From Gynuella sunshinyii YC6258 (GTDB taxonomy: Bacteria > Pseudomonadota > Gammaproteobacteria > Pseudomonadales > Natronospirillaceae), in NCBI RefSeq assembly GCF_000940805.1, contig NZ_CP007142.1, positions 2,518,593 to 2,582,592 of the forward strand: 64,000 nucleotides of DNA, read 5' to 3'. This document shows, piece by piece, positions 36,943 through 46,270 of this stretch (its first letter is position 1; the number at the start of each line of letters is the position of its first letter). Position numbers and translations under genes: made by a program. The notes beneath the pieces were generated by a model. The model was given only the letters and a program-made list of their open reading frames with translations, made no database searches and was not told where the DNA came from.

Positions 36943-37956
36943 TTATTGTTTCTTGGTTTCAGGAGCTTCATACATTTCGTAAGCGTCGACAATACGCTGT
37001 ACCAAAGGGTGTCTCACTACATCTTTGCTGTTGAAATGGGTGAAGCTTATCCCGGCAACGTTATTCAGAACCTTGATCGCATGAACCAGTCCTGAGCGGC
37101 TGCCACGTGGAAGGTCAACCTGTGAAGGATCGCCGGTGATAACCGCAGTTGAACCAAAGCCAATACGAGTCAGGAACATTTTCATTTGTTCCTCGGTAGT
37201 GTTCTGGCTTTCGTCCAGAATGATGAAGGCGTTTGATAAGGTCCTTCCACGCATATAAGCCAGAGGAGCGATTTCAATAACGTTCTTTTCTATCAACTTT
37301 TCGACCATTTCGAAACCAAGCATTTCATATAATGCGTCATATAATGGCCTTAAGTACGGATCTACTTTTTGGCTCAAATCGCCAGGCAGAAAGCCAAGCT
37401 TTTCACCGGCTTCAACGGCCGGTCTGACCAGCAGAATTCGACGTATGATATCTTGTTTGAATGCCATGACTGCACAGGCAACAGCCAAAAACGTCTTGCC
37501 TGTTCCAGCAGGTCCAATACCGAAATTTATGTCGTTATTGAGAATGTTGTGTACGTATTGTTTTTGATGCCGGCCACGTGGTCGAACGGTTGATTTTGGT
37601 GTTTGAATGACAGAGATAAGGCTTTCATCAAACTCACTGGTCGTTTGCTCGGTTTCCAGTACTTCATCAACGGCTGATTCCTGTAAAAAAAGGTGAACCA
37701 GATCGGGGGTGATATCCTGATTATTTTGCGTTTCACGATATAGACGTTTCAGTATTTCTCCAGCAGCTCTGACGGTTCTGTCTTCACCATTGAGCTCAAA
37801 ATGATTGCCTCGGCTGGATATTCGGATATTCAGGCGTTTTTCAATCTGCTTGAGATGGTCATTGGCAAGTCCACAAAGGTTTGCCAACCTGCGGGGACTG
37901 TCTGGCTCAAGGGTTAGCAGCAAGCTGTTGTCTGACGATGTTAAAGTGGAACTCAA
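36943..37956 (-). CDS. ybeZ: PhoH-like ATPase YbeZ
   Basis: The 337-residue P-loop ATPase has Walker A GPAGTGKT and Walker B AFIILDESQN, with the PhoH-typical TGDPSQVDLP after it. The N-terminal 110 residues include a KH-like segment (NIRISSRGNHFELNGE), suggesting RNA binding. It works with YbeY in RNA metabolism. It is the second gene of the miaB cluster, 83 bp after miaB. Confidence 0.94.
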   Translation of the reverse strand: MSSTLTSSDNSLLLTLEPDSPRRLANLCGLANDHLKQIEKRLNIRISSRGNHFELNGEDRTVRAAGEILKRLYRETQNNQDITPDLVHLFLQESAVDEVLETEQTTSEFDESLISVIQTPKSTVRPRGRHQKQYVHNILNNDINFGIGPAGTGKTFLAVACAVMAFKQDIIRRILLVRPAVEAGEKLGFLPGDLSQKVDPYLRPLYDALYEMLGFEMVEKLIEKNVIEIAPLAYMRGRTLSNAFIILDESQNTTEEQMKMFLTRIGFGSTAVITGDPSQVDLPRGSRSGLVHAIKVLNNVAGISFTHFNSKDVVRHPLVQRIVDAYEMYEAPETKKQ

Positions 37957-38039
37957 ATTTACTCCGCTGGAATCAAAGATAGCTAAAGCATAACTCGAAC
38001 AGTGAATTATGCAATCAGATTAATTACATGACCCGCCTG

Positions 38040-39386
38040 TTAGTAGGCCAGATCTGCATTGATTAACTCTCCACGTAAGGAGTTAGGGTAAGCCTCAGTA
38101 ATTTTAACCTGAACGAATTTGCCAATCATTGAACGATCCTGGCATTCAAAGTAGGTGGAACGGTTGTTTTCGGTGCGCCCGAACAAGTCCGCTGGGTTTT
38201 TCTCAGAGGCACCGGTGACCAGGATAATCTGGGTAGTGCCCACCATGCCACGACTGATATTCATACTTTGTTGGTTAATTCTGGTCTGTAGAATAGAAAG
38301 TCTCTGTTTTTTGGTTTCCATGTCAGTGTCGTCTTCCATGCTGGCAGCCGGGGTGCCAGGACGGGCGCTATAAACAAAGCTGAATGAATGATCAAAGTTG
38401 ATTTGAGCAATCAGATTCATGGTTGCTTCAAAATCATCATTTGTTTCACCAGGAAAACCGATAATGAAGTCTGACGAAAAACTGATGTTTGGCCTGATTT
38501 TCCGTATTCTCTCCAATTTATCCACGTATTCCGATACTTTGTGACCACGTTTCATGGCAGCCAGGATCCGGTCAGAACCACTTTGAACCGGTAGATGAAG
38601 ATGAGACACAAGCTCTGGGACATCATTGTAGACATCTATCAGTGTGTCAGAGAATTCAACCGGATGAGAGGTGGTAAAACGAATTCGGTCTATACCTTCA
38701 ATTTGCGAGGCAACTGTGATCAGTTCAGCCAAGTCGGCATTTTCCCCATCGTGCTTGCTGCCACAATAGGCATTGACGTTCTGTCCTAGAAAGTTGATTT
38801 CACGGACACCTTGCCCAGCCAGATGAACAACCTCGGCAATAACGTCATCAAATGGACGACTGACTTCTTCGCCCCGGGTATAGGGTACTACACAGAATGT
38901 GCAATATTTGGAACACCCTTCCATTACAGAGACATATGCGCTGACGCCATCGCTTTTGGGAGCTGGGAGGTGATCAAACTTTTCGATTTCAGGAAACGTA
39001 ACGTCGACTACGGCAATCTGATTGGGTTGTGTGGTGGAATCGAGCATGCCTGGCAGGCGATGCAGGGTCTGAGGGCCAAATATCATATCGACATAAGGGG
39101 CCCGCTTGCTGATATTTTCCCCTTCCTGACTCGCAACGCAGCCACCAACTCCAATCTTCAAGCCAGGTTTGCGAGCTTTTATTTTCTTCCAGCGTCCAAG
39201 TTCATGAAACACTTTTTCCTGCGCTTTTTCTCGAATGGAGCAAGTGTTCATTAAGACGACGTCTGCTTCTTCGGGATCGTCGGTGAGTTCCAGCTCATGA
39301 CTCTCATTCAGCAGATCAGCCATACGCGCAGAGTCGTATTCATTCATCTGACAACCGTAGGTTTTGATATAAAGCTTTTTGGTCAT
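38040..39386 (-). CDS. miaB: tRNA-2-methylthio-N6-isopentenyladenosine synthase MiaB
   Basis: MiaB adds the methylthio group to A37 of tRNAs reading UNN codons. The 448 residues have the N-terminal auxiliary cluster cysteines ([26 protein letters not shown]), the radical SAM motif CSKYCTFC and a C-terminal TRAM domain. It leads the miaB-ybeZ-ybeY-corC group and is one of the enzymes that YgfZ (encoded at 13.5 kb) supports. Confidence 0.97.
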   Translation of the reverse strand: MTKKLYIKTYGCQMNEYDSARMADLLNESHELELTDDPEEADVVLMNTCSIREKAQEKVFHELGRWKKIKARKPGLKIGVGGCVASQEGENISKRAPYVDMIFGPQTLHRLPGMLDSTTQPNQIAVVDVTFPEIEKFDHLPAPKSDGVSAYVSVMEGCSKYCTFCVVPYTRGEEVSRPFDDVIAEVVHLAGQGVREINFLGQNVNAYCGSKHDGENADLAELITVASQIEGIDRIRFTTSHPVEFSDTLIDVYNDVPELVSHLHLPVQSGSDRILAAMKRGHKVSEYVDKLERIRKIRPNISFSSDFIIGFPGETNDDFEATMNLIAQINFDHSFSFVYSARPGTPAASMEDDTDMETKKQRLSILQTRINQQSMNISRGMVGTTQIILVTGASEKNPADLFGRTENNRSTYFECQDRSMIGKFVQVKITEAYPNSLRGELINADLAY

Positions 39387-39543
39387 GAAATACTGTACCT
39401 GTACTATTGAACGCTAAGAATTAAGACCCATTTAGATGGGCCGGCGATTATACCGATGGAGTGTCTTCATCGGTAGTTTTTCCAGATTAATTTGCGTGTG
39501 AACCGGCTATACTGGTGATAAGTTGCTCTTAAAGTTGGGATTC

Positions 39544-39882
39544 ATGAAAAAAGAAAAAAGTATCTATAAAGTCATTTTTGTTAATCAGGACAAAATCTAT
39601 GAAGTATTCTGCAGTCACGTATTTCAAAGTGATATGTACGGTTTCATCGAGGTTGAAGAGCTGATTTTTGGAGAACGGAGTCAGCTTGTGGTTGATCCGG
39701 GAGAGGAAAAGCTCAAGGCTGAATTTAGTGGTGTGAAGCGCAGTTATATTCCCATGCATGCGATTGTCCGGATTGATGAAGTAGAAAAAGAAGGTGTCTC
39801 CAAAATGCTTGAGCCGGGCGCTGGTAAAGTGAAAGCATTCCCGGTCACTTATGGGCCAGGGTCAGGAAGGTCATCGGATTAA
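39544..39882 (+). CDS. DUF1820 family protein
   Basis: The 112-residue protein matches the DUF1820 pattern: IYKVIFVNQDKIYEVFCSHV, GFIEVEELIFGE, LVVDPGEEKLKAEFSGVKRSYIPMHAIVRIDEV. Several Pseudomonas-type genomes have it near miaB, divergent as here. It is a small beta-rich cytoplasmic protein with no known function. I use the ATG at 39544, preceded by GGGA. Confidence 0.88.
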   Translation: MKKEKSIYKVIFVNQDKIYEVFCSHVFQSDMYGFIEVEELIFGERSQLVVDPGEEKLKAEFSGVKRSYIPMHAIVRIDEVEKEGVSKMLEPGAGKVKAFPVTYGPGSGRSSD

Positions 39883-40023
39883 CAGTTGTACTGTGTGTCT
39901 ACGGCTGTTGCTGAGTATTTTTTAGCCAATTGGGTCGATGTTGTGTCGAATCGTATCCTGGGCGGGTGTCTGTGAATTAATAGACTAATCTATCCAGACA
40001 AAACCGATTTCAGGTAGTAGTAA

Positions 40024-40254
40024 GTGCGATCCAATATCTTTTTAGCATTTTTCCTGGTGCTGTTTTTTGCCCTGGTGTTATTCAGGTATGCTCCTCTACC
40101 CAGGGTGCTGCATGATCCTATTTCTCTTGCCTCTTTTGCGTTTAGGTATCAAAAGCCTACTACCGTGACCACCAATTCTTTATCTCAACCATCTAAAAGT
40201 TCCATTGATACCCAGCATGAGCTGGTTGATTTGAAAACTACTATGGATGATTGA
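40024..40254 (+). CDS. Small single-span membrane protein, unknown
   Basis: The 76 residues start at a GTG with AGG 8 bp upstream. Residues 4-21 (NIFLAFFLVLFFALVLFR) form one membrane helix; the rest is polar, rich in Ser and Thr, with no motif. The topology or a family cannot be assigned. It may be a genuine small inner-membrane protein, but the start and even the coding nature are uncertain. Confidence 0.4.
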   Translation: MRSNIFLAFFLVLFFALVLFRYAPLPRVLHDPISLASFAFRYQKPTTVTTNSLSQPSKSSIDTQHELVDLKTTMDD

Positions 40255-41222
40255 CCCGTGGGTTTGTTTCGGTAGATGGAACTGGGTGGACCTGTGGTCG
40301 ATCGACAGCAGCATTATCAGCATGTTCTGGCTGGGCCGAAATCACTAATGTCGAAGAGGGGACAAAAAACGGAAATGCCTCTTGGGTGTTTAGGTTTGCT
40401 CTTCTGTGCTGTCTTGAATGATCAGAGAGGTGGAGGTTTAGGGGTATATGTTTATTTCGCATATCAAAGCGAGATTTATCATTGAAGGTGATTGTGCCTT
40501 GGGAATGTTTTTTTGCGTAATGCTTGACAGATTTCCTGCCTGGGGACGTTAAGGTTAATACCGATTATGACCTTTGAGGACATATCTCTGATGGTTAGTT
40601 CAGAGAATGTTTTGTTGTTGAGTCACTGGGAGTGGAGTGTTCGGAAAACTTACCCGCAGCGGCGTAAAAATTGCTTCCGGTTTCATTGATCAAATCGTGT
40701 CTGCCGATGTGCACATTATTGATCGTGTGGGTTCAGGCAGAGTCTGTATGGTGTTGATTGAGTGTAGTTTGTCTGAGATTGGTGAGTTACAGATCAATTA
40801 TGTTGTTGATTTTGTCTCATCTGGTAACTCCTATCCGAAAGCCATCTGTTGGCATTGTGATAGGAAGGAGCGACGAGCTTGGAGATAGAGTTGTTAGTAC
40901 CAGGAAAGCATGGTGCAAAGATTTGGTCGATTCTCAAGCCAGGACACGAGTTGCAGGCTACAATAAATGTATGGCAGGTTGCAATTATCTCGGCTGGCCA
41001 CATAAATTCAGATAATCCGCTTGGTTTTGTTACTGTAGATGAGTGAACCATTTTGGATGATCAGAGATTGGAAGTCGTTTTCCTGGGGCAGAACGAAGGA
41101 GCTGCTTTAAGAGGGGAGCGCTGAATATACCGGTAATCAGGATGATGAAGGGCCGGTGGTTTCGACGAAGAAGAGATAAGCTCTTCTACAACGGTGTAAT
41201 AAGCAATCCAGCGGGAGGCTTT
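40255..41222. other. About 1 kb without a convincing gene
   Basis: Short open frames exist on both strands, but none has a recognised family. The best is 40637-40888 (+), listed separately. I see no terminator, tRNA or repeat here. It could hold an RNA gene or decayed genes. Confidence 0.4.
40637..40888 (+). CDS. Possible 83-aa hypothetical protein
   Basis: The frame opens at a GTG preceded by GGGAG. The translation alternates hydrophobic residues in a beta-like way (SADVHIIDRVGSGRVCMVLIEC, ELQINYVVDFVSS) and ends in a basic Cys/His stretch (CWHCDRKERRAWR). The pattern is protein-like, but there is no family match and no conserved neighbour, so it may be a chance frame. Confidence 0.3.
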   Translation: MFGKLTRSGVKIASGFIDQIVSADVHIIDRVGSGRVCMVLIECSLSEIGELQINYVVDFVSSGNSYPKAICWHCDRKERRAWR

Positions 41223-41339
41223 ATGTCTATCTCTATTATATTGTTGGCCATCTTCATGGCTGTGCTGATTCGTAATCAACACCAACGTAAATTAATACCT
41301 ATTAAGATTCGCAGGGATGAATACCGGCGGAAAAAATAG
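41223..41339 (+). CDS. 38-residue membrane peptide
   Basis: GGGAGG lies 5 bp before an ATG, among the strongest ribosome binding sites in the window. The peptide has one hydrophobic helix at its start (SISIILLAIFMAVLI) and a strongly basic tail (RNQHQRKLIPIKIRRDEYRRKK is all charged or polar after the helix). A longer frame upstream to 41142 exists without comparable signals. Small basic-tailed membrane peptides include type I toxins and regulators of membrane enzymes; nothing shows which. Confidence 0.5.
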   Translation: MSISIILLAIFMAVLIRNQHQRKLIPIKIRRDEYRRKK

Positions 41340-41403
41340 CCTTCGACAGCAGAGTAGGGAGAGCAAAGTTAGCAGGGCGGTATTAAATTCACTGGTGTTG
41401 CAC

Positions 41404-41934
41404 TTAAAGCGTCAATCGTACTCCTGTTGGTTCTGCGTTGTCGCTTTGTTCTAGTTCGGTTTCAAGTCTTGCCAGAGCTGACTCAAGTATTCTCATTTTT
41501 TTGTTTTGTGCCAAAAGAAGGTTTTCCATTTCCCGCTGTGATTTTTTCATCAGTACCAGCTCATTTTGGTGGTTGGCTGTATTGGTTTCAGTGTGGTCGA
41601 TGGAAATGACTTTATTGGGCCGCAGTTGTTGTTCCTGGAGATCATTTTTTACGCGTCTTGACCAATTCAGAGCAGCTTGAATGACAAGGCGGAAATTGGC
41701 TCTTTCATAGTGTTCGCCATCCATTAGATAAATACCCGGCGATTCGTAAGTGATGAACCCACCGACTACTGATTCGGAAAGACTGACTGTAAAATTGAAG
41801 TCATCTCGGGAATTGGAGGAGATAGTGAGAAAGGGGGTTTCATTGGCAGAATTCACAATGTTATATACGCCAGGATTCACCCTATTTAAGAGTGTTTGTA
41901 ACTCTTTCAGCGTTTTTTCTCTCACAGATGGCAT
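41404..41934 (-). CDS. Unknown protein, paralogue A of a tandem pair
   Basis: I recognise no family. The first 100 of 176 residues align with the next gene upstream (42116-42544): a starting helix (TLKELQTLLNRV), a PFLTI strand, a FNFTVS strand, then FITYESPGIYL and a helix FRLVIQAALNWSRRV. The last 50 residues are a Leu/Glu-rich coiled coil (ELVLMKKSQREMENLLLAQ). The ATG at 41934 is chosen because it aligns with the paralogue start and has GGGGGA before it; another ATG lies at 41994. There is no signal peptide or membrane helix, so it is probably cytoplasmic. A coiled coil suggests oligomerisation. Confidence 0.65.
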   Translation of the reverse strand: MPSVREKTLKELQTLLNRVNPGVYNIVNSANETPFLTISSNSRDDFNFTVSLSESVVGGFITYESPGIYLMDGEHYERANFRLVIQAALNWSRRVKNDLQEQQLRPNKVISIDHTETNTANHQNELVLMKKSQREMENLLLAQNKKMRILESALARLETELEQSDNAEPTGVRLTL

Positions 41935-42115
41935 AGTTCCCCCAAACACGACGTTAGAGAGTGGTAGAGTCACTTGAACTAAACTCCGTAACATTACCCT
42001 CTTTTATTGTTTTTGCAATTCTGATCCAGGAGTTTACCTTAAACTTATTATGTTTAGGCGAAACTATGGATAAGAGCTAGGCTACGTTATCACTCTTATT
42101 GAACCGCTATGATTA

Positions 42116-42544
42116 TTATTGACTGACATCAACAATGTAGGACTGAAGTATGGACTCCGTGTTCAACAACTCTGAGTGATAGTCATTGGTAAGCGGGTTG
42201 GTTTTGGGTATTTTGTTTGTTTTCGACACTTTCAAATGATCCGTTTTCGTCAGTTCGGCTTCTGCTCTTGCAACCCACTGATTCAATGCTTGTAAAACAA
42301 GCTGAAAGCTCTGTCTTAGACACTTTTCATTAGTTTCCAGAAATTTACCAGGTGACTCAAAAGTCAGGAATTGTCCTGATACTTCGGCGTGACTAACACT
42401 AAAATGAAAAATGGGCTTCTCTGATATATAAATACTCAGGAAAGGGTTTCCCTGGGGATGATTTTTAACTTCATATGGATAATTCAGATGGGTTTTCAGT
42501 ACTCTGTCGATATCTAACAGTGTTTGATTTCTGATTCTGGACAC
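42116..42544 (-). CDS. Unknown protein, paralogue B of a tandem pair
   Basis: The 142 residues share the N-terminal domain of the neighbour: TLLDIDRVLKTHL, NPFLSIYISEKPIFHFSVS, FLTFESPGKFL and FQLVLQALNQWVARAEAEL. The shared core is a strand pair followed by ESPG and an aromatic/leucine-rich helix with a conserved Trp. The C-terminal 45 residues differ and are not a coiled coil. The two genes lie head to tail with 181 bp between them, so they probably arose by duplication and may form a mixed complex. I have no function to offer. Confidence 0.65.
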   Translation of the reverse strand: MSRIRNQTLLDIDRVLKTHLNYPYEVKNHPQGNPFLSIYISEKPIFHFSVSHAEVSGQFLTFESPGKFLETNEKCLRQSFQLVLQALNQWVARAEAELTKTDHLKVSKTNKIPKTNPLTNDYHSELLNTESILQSYIVDVSQ

Positions 42545-42828
42545 CGGAAATCCCTAGTTATAATTAAAATAAGGTATTTTTCTGTTATATGGTTGGATCG
42601 TCATTAGATCCGATGCTTGCAGTGTACATAAATGGCCTACTTTGCCAATCCGCTAACAGTGCCATTGTCCTCTGTTTTTTTATGCGTTTTATTGTGTCGA
42701 ATTGTGACATAGATAGCTCTTTGTTAAATCAAATTAAAGTTTGCAGAATTTGTTCTCATAAATGGCAGGGTGCAACTTTATTGTGGGAGATGTTGTAGTA
42801 ACAATTTGACAGAATAAGTCACTGACAG
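42545..42828. other. Spacer without a supported gene
   Basis: An open frame at 42589-42798 (+) has a cysteine-rich but motif-free translation, and I do not consider it a gene. The stretch is AT-rich and probably holds the promoter of paralogue B. Confidence 0.4.
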
Positions 42829-42856
42829 TTTAACCCGACGGCAGCCGTCGGGTTAA
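42829..42856 (-). terminator. Strong hairpin after proS
   Basis: TTTAACCCGACGG and CCGTCGGGTTAAA form a perfect 13-bp stem 22 bp after the proS stop. It lacks a long T-run, but the stem is the strongest nearby and fits a proS terminator. Confidence 0.65.
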
Positions 42857-42877
42857 AGGAAGAGGAGAAACTGGGTT

Positions 42878-44602
42878 TCAGAGAACGATGGTATCTTTTA
42901 ACTTAGCGACCACGTCAGTCACAGAAATATTCTCTTTTTCTGCATTGCTACGGTGTTTGTATTCAACAATCCCCTCTTCCAGACCTTTGTCGCTAATTAC
43001 CAGTCGATGAGGAATGCCAATCAGTTCCATGTCGGCAAACTTGACACCAGGACTGGTTTTTTTGTCCCGGTCATCAAGATATACGTCAAACCCGGCATCC
43101 GTTAGTTGTTGATAAATTTGTTCAGCTGTTTCCATAACCTCTGGAGATTTATGTGCATTTAGGGGCACGATACCAATATGGAATGGTGTCATAGGCTCGG
43201 GCCAGACAATTCCGTTCTCATCATGGTTTTGCTCGATGGCCGCAGCTACAATCCTGGTGACGCCAATACCGTAGCATCCCATTGATAATGTTTGAGCTTT
43301 GCCATTCTGATCCAGGACAGTGGCATTCATGCTTTTGGAATACTTATCACCCAATTGGAACACATGACCCACTTCGATGCCTTTTTTGATCAGAATTTTC
43401 CCTGAACCGCATGGGCTTGGATCACCTTCAACAATGTTTCTGATATCAGCCACATCGGTATATTCCAGATCTCTTCCCCAGTTTATTCCGAAATAGTGTT
43501 TGTCCTCGATATTGGCCCCGGCTCCAAAGTCACTCATCTTGGTGACCGTGCGATCAACAATAAAAGGGATAGGTAGATTCAATGGGCCCAAAGAACCCGG
43601 GCCAGCTCCAACAACCGCTCGAATGCTGTTTTCATCTGCCATCGTCAGGGGAGACTTAACCTTGGCAAGTTTTTCAGCTTTTAGCTCATTCAATTCATGA
43701 TCGCCTCTGATAATAAGTGCTATGAGCCCACCTTCGACAGACTCATCGGCTTCTACGACCAGCGTTTTAACGGTTTTTTCGATTGGTAGGTCAAATTGGT
43801 CGACCAGTTGGGCGATGGTTTTAGCATCAGGTGTATCTACCAGCGTCAATTCTTGCTTTGCGGGTTCGCGTTCGCTTTCAGGCATAATCGCTTCCGCCAG
43901 TTCAATATTGGCGGCATAGTCGCTGCTATCTGAAAACGCGATATAGTCTTCACCCGACTCAGCTAATACTTGGAATTCGTGTGAGGCGTTACCGCCAATT
44001 GCGCCGGTATCTGCCAGTACCGGGCGATAATCGAGGCCCAGCCGATCAAAAATGCGACAGTATGTGGCATACATGTTGTCATATTCCTGCTGCAGACTTT
44101 GGGCATCAATATGAAATGAGTAAGCATCTTTCATAATAAATTCGCGTGTTCTCATAACGCCAAAGCGGGGTCTGAACTCATCGCGGAATTTAGTTTGAAT
44201 TTGATAAAAGTTAATTGGCAGCTGTTTGTAGCTGGTGATTTCATTACGAACCAGATCGGTGATGACCTCTTCATGGGTAGGGCCAAAGACGAAGTCTCGT
44301 TCATGACGGTCTTTCAGATGTAACATCAGTGGACCCATCTCATCCCAGCGACCGCTTTCCTTCCACAGTTCAGCGGGTTGCACGCATGGCATTAACACTT
44401 CATGAGCACCAGCTCTGTTCATTTCTTCCCGGATAATTTTTTCAACTTTTTGCAGTACGCGCAGACCCAGTGGCAACCATGTATACAGACCTGATGCAAC
44501 TTTGCGGATCATTCCCGCTCTTAACATGAGTTTATGGCTGATGACAACGGCATCGGCCGGGGTTTCTTTCACTGTGGCGGTTAAATACTTGCTAGCGCGC
44601 AT
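42878..44602 (-). CDS. proS: Prolyl-tRNA synthetase
   Basis: The 574-residue class II synthetase charges tRNA-Pro. It has the class II motif 2 region ([21 protein letters not shown] split across 165-185), the YbaK-like editing insertion in the middle (about 225-400, with KTLVVEADE and [12 protein letters not shown]) that clears misacylated Ala-tRNA, and motif 3 ([17 protein letters not shown]). The C-terminal anticodon-binding domain ends the protein. Length is normal for the bacterial long form. Confidence 0.97.
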   Translation of the reverse strand: MRASKYLTATVKETPADAVVISHKLMLRAGMIRKVASGLYTWLPLGLRVLQKVEKIIREEMNRAGAHEVLMPCVQPAELWKESGRWDEMGPLMLHLKDRHERDFVFGPTHEEVITDLVRNEITSYKQLPINFYQIQTKFRDEFRPRFGVMRTREFIMKDAYSFHIDAQSLQQEYDNMYATYCRIFDRLGLDYRPVLADTGAIGGNASHEFQVLAESGEDYIAFSDSSDYAANIELAEAIMPESEREPAKQELTLVDTPDAKTIAQLVDQFDLPIEKTVKTLVVEADESVEGGLIALIIRGDHELNELKAEKLAKVKSPLTMADENSIRAVVGAGPGSLGPLNLPIPFIVDRTVTKMSDFGAGANIEDKHYFGINWGRDLEYTDVADIRNIVEGDPSPCGSGKILIKKGIEVGHVFQLGDKYSKSMNATVLDQNGKAQTLSMGCYGIGVTRIVAAAIEQNHDENGIVWPEPMTPFHIGIVPLNAHKSPEVMETAEQIYQQLTDAGFDVYLDDRDKKTSPGVKFADMELIGIPHRLVISDKGLEEGIVEYKHRSNAEKENISVTDVVAKLKDTIVL

Positions 44603-44677
44603 TTCTCGTTCCTGTATTCTTATCGGAGCTTAAGGATGCGGCATTCTAGTGGTTTATGTAGAGAAGAGGTAGAGGCT

Positions 44678-45829
44678 CTATGAATTCTCCTGATTGAACG
44701 GGAGTAATGATCTTGCCTCATTTGCATAGGCTTCAATATGAATGCGCTCTTGTTGCACGAATCGACTGATAGCATCACGAAAACCTGAATGGCTTATATA
44801 ATGGAGTGACCGGGTGAATGTCGGTTCAAAACCTCGAGAAATCTTGTGCTCACCTTGAGTGCCTGGATCAAACCGGAGCAGTGAATGCTCAATACAGAAC
44901 TCTATCCCCTGATAATAACAACATTCGAAATGCAATCCGTCATATTCCTGCAGACTGCCCCAGTAACGACCATAGAGTGCGGTCTGATCATAAAAGAATA
45001 GCGATCCGGCTACCGGCTGATCTTCTCGAAATGCCATTACCAGAAGAATTTGGTCCTTAAGTTGTGCCAGTACAGACTTAAAAAAGCGTTTATTCAGATA
45101 TCCCTGACGTCCCCGCTTCAAATAGGTTGAGTGATAAAACAGATAAAAGTGTTCCAACAATTCATCAGTAATTCCAACGCTGGTAAAACGTTTTATCTTT
45201 AACTCCTGCTCAATGATTCTCCGTCGTTCTTTCTTAATGTTTTTACGTTTTCGCGAGGTCATCCGTAATAAGAAGTCTTCAAAGGAGTGGTAGTTGCGGT
45301 TATGCCAATGGTATTGACAGTCCACCCTGGTAAGTAGGTCGCCGAGGTTTTCCAGGCAAGCATGCTGTTCTGGATCAGGGAACAGGCAATGCCAGGATGA
45401 CAGGTTATTTTCCTGACAGAAGGTTTTGATGGCCTCGATCATATAGCAACCAACATCATGTTCCTCATGCTGTTTATCCCATAAGAACCTTGGCCCCATA
45501 ACTGGGGTAAATGGAACTGCACAGATAAATTTGGGGTAGTATGGTAATTGATGTTGATCGTAAGCATGTGCCCAACTCCAATCGAATACATACTCACCAT
45601 AGGAATGACTTTTTAGATAACCGGGCATGACACCTACCAGAGCTGAACCTTCATATACACACAAAAACATGGGCTGCCAGCCATTCTCAGCAGTACAAAC
45701 GCCACTTTCTTCCAGTGCGGACAAAAATGGATAGCTCAAAAACGGGTAGCCGCTTTGTTGTAAAGCGTTATATGCCTCTTCGTCGATTTCGAGGATCGAG
45801 TTGGTCCAGGTGATGATGCGGGTATTCAT
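44678..45829 (-). CDS. FemAB-like (DUF482) acyltransferase
   Basis: The 383-residue protein resembles the DUF482/PF04339 group of GNAT-fold proteins: GYPFLSYPFLSALEESG near the start, PFTPVMGPRFL, then RKRKNIKKERR and the conserved C-terminal FECCYYQGIEFCI with EHKISRGFEPT. The family is related to FemAB aminoacyl transferases and to GNATs, and its substrate is unknown. It lies 75 bp upstream of proS in the same direction. Confidence 0.88.
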   Translation of the reverse strand: MNTRIITWTNSILEIDEEAYNALQQSGYPFLSYPFLSALEESGVCTAENGWQPMFLCVYEGSALVGVMPGYLKSHSYGEYVFDWSWAHAYDQHQLPYYPKFICAVPFTPVMGPRFLWDKQHEEHDVGCYMIEAIKTFCQENNLSSWHCLFPDPEQHACLENLGDLLTRVDCQYHWHNRNYHSFEDFLLRMTSRKRKNIKKERRRIIEQELKIKRFTSVGITDELLEHFYLFYHSTYLKRGRQGYLNKRFFKSVLAQLKDQILLVMAFREDQPVAGSLFFYDQTALYGRYWGSLQEYDGLHFECCYYQGIEFCIEHSLLRFDPGTQGEHKISRGFEPTFTRSLHYISHSGFRDAISRFVQQERIHIEAYANEARSLLPFNQENS

Positions 45830-46219
45830 TGGTTAATGGTCAGTCAGCTCAATTACAGAACATCTTGACCATAATGCCTGATCAAGACAGTTTGTGTTAT
45901 CGGGTTTTACCTGCTTTTGACTGAAACGGGTGGCTTTTCGTTTCTAAGTATGTTTTTTTTGGGATTATATGGGGCACTATTTGATTATTGCCTGTAGTGG
46001 AAAAAGCAGTTAAATCCATTGTTTACTATCATCTGTTATTGTTCTGTCACAGGAATTGACTGATGATTAGCTGATGCTGGTCGCTTTGATCACAATTTGT
46101 CAGGATATGCCGTCTGGAGACCATAGGTAGCGCTGCGGTAAGGTGCTGATAAATGAAGAAAAACCTGGTTTTGATCTTTTTAAGAATAGTATGTTATTAA
46201 AATAAGCCTTTATATTCCC
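45830..46219. other. Intergenic region before nlpD
   Basis: There is no gene in these 390 bp. The stretch is AT-rich with T-runs (about 45950-45960). It separates the divergent FemAB-like gene from nlpD. The surE-pcm genes that precede nlpD in many gammaproteobacteria are not here. Confidence 0.5.
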
Positions 46220-46248
46220 TTGAATGTAATTTTTTTGATAAATAATGT
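46220..46248 (+). promoter_or_regulatory. Candidate sigma-70 promoter of nlpD
   Basis: TTGAAT and TAATGT lie 17 bp apart, 22 bp before the nlpD ATG. The match to consensus is moderate. Confidence 0.35.
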
Positions 46249-46270
46249 TATAGAGATTGTAGAGATTTAG

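Noticed and set aside
40241-40485. Overlapping small frames on both strands
   Set aside because: Neither has a ribosome binding site or any recognisable composition of a real protein.
42589-42798. 70-codon open frame on the plus strand
   Set aside because: No family, no good ribosome binding site, and it lies in the likely promoter region of paralogue B.
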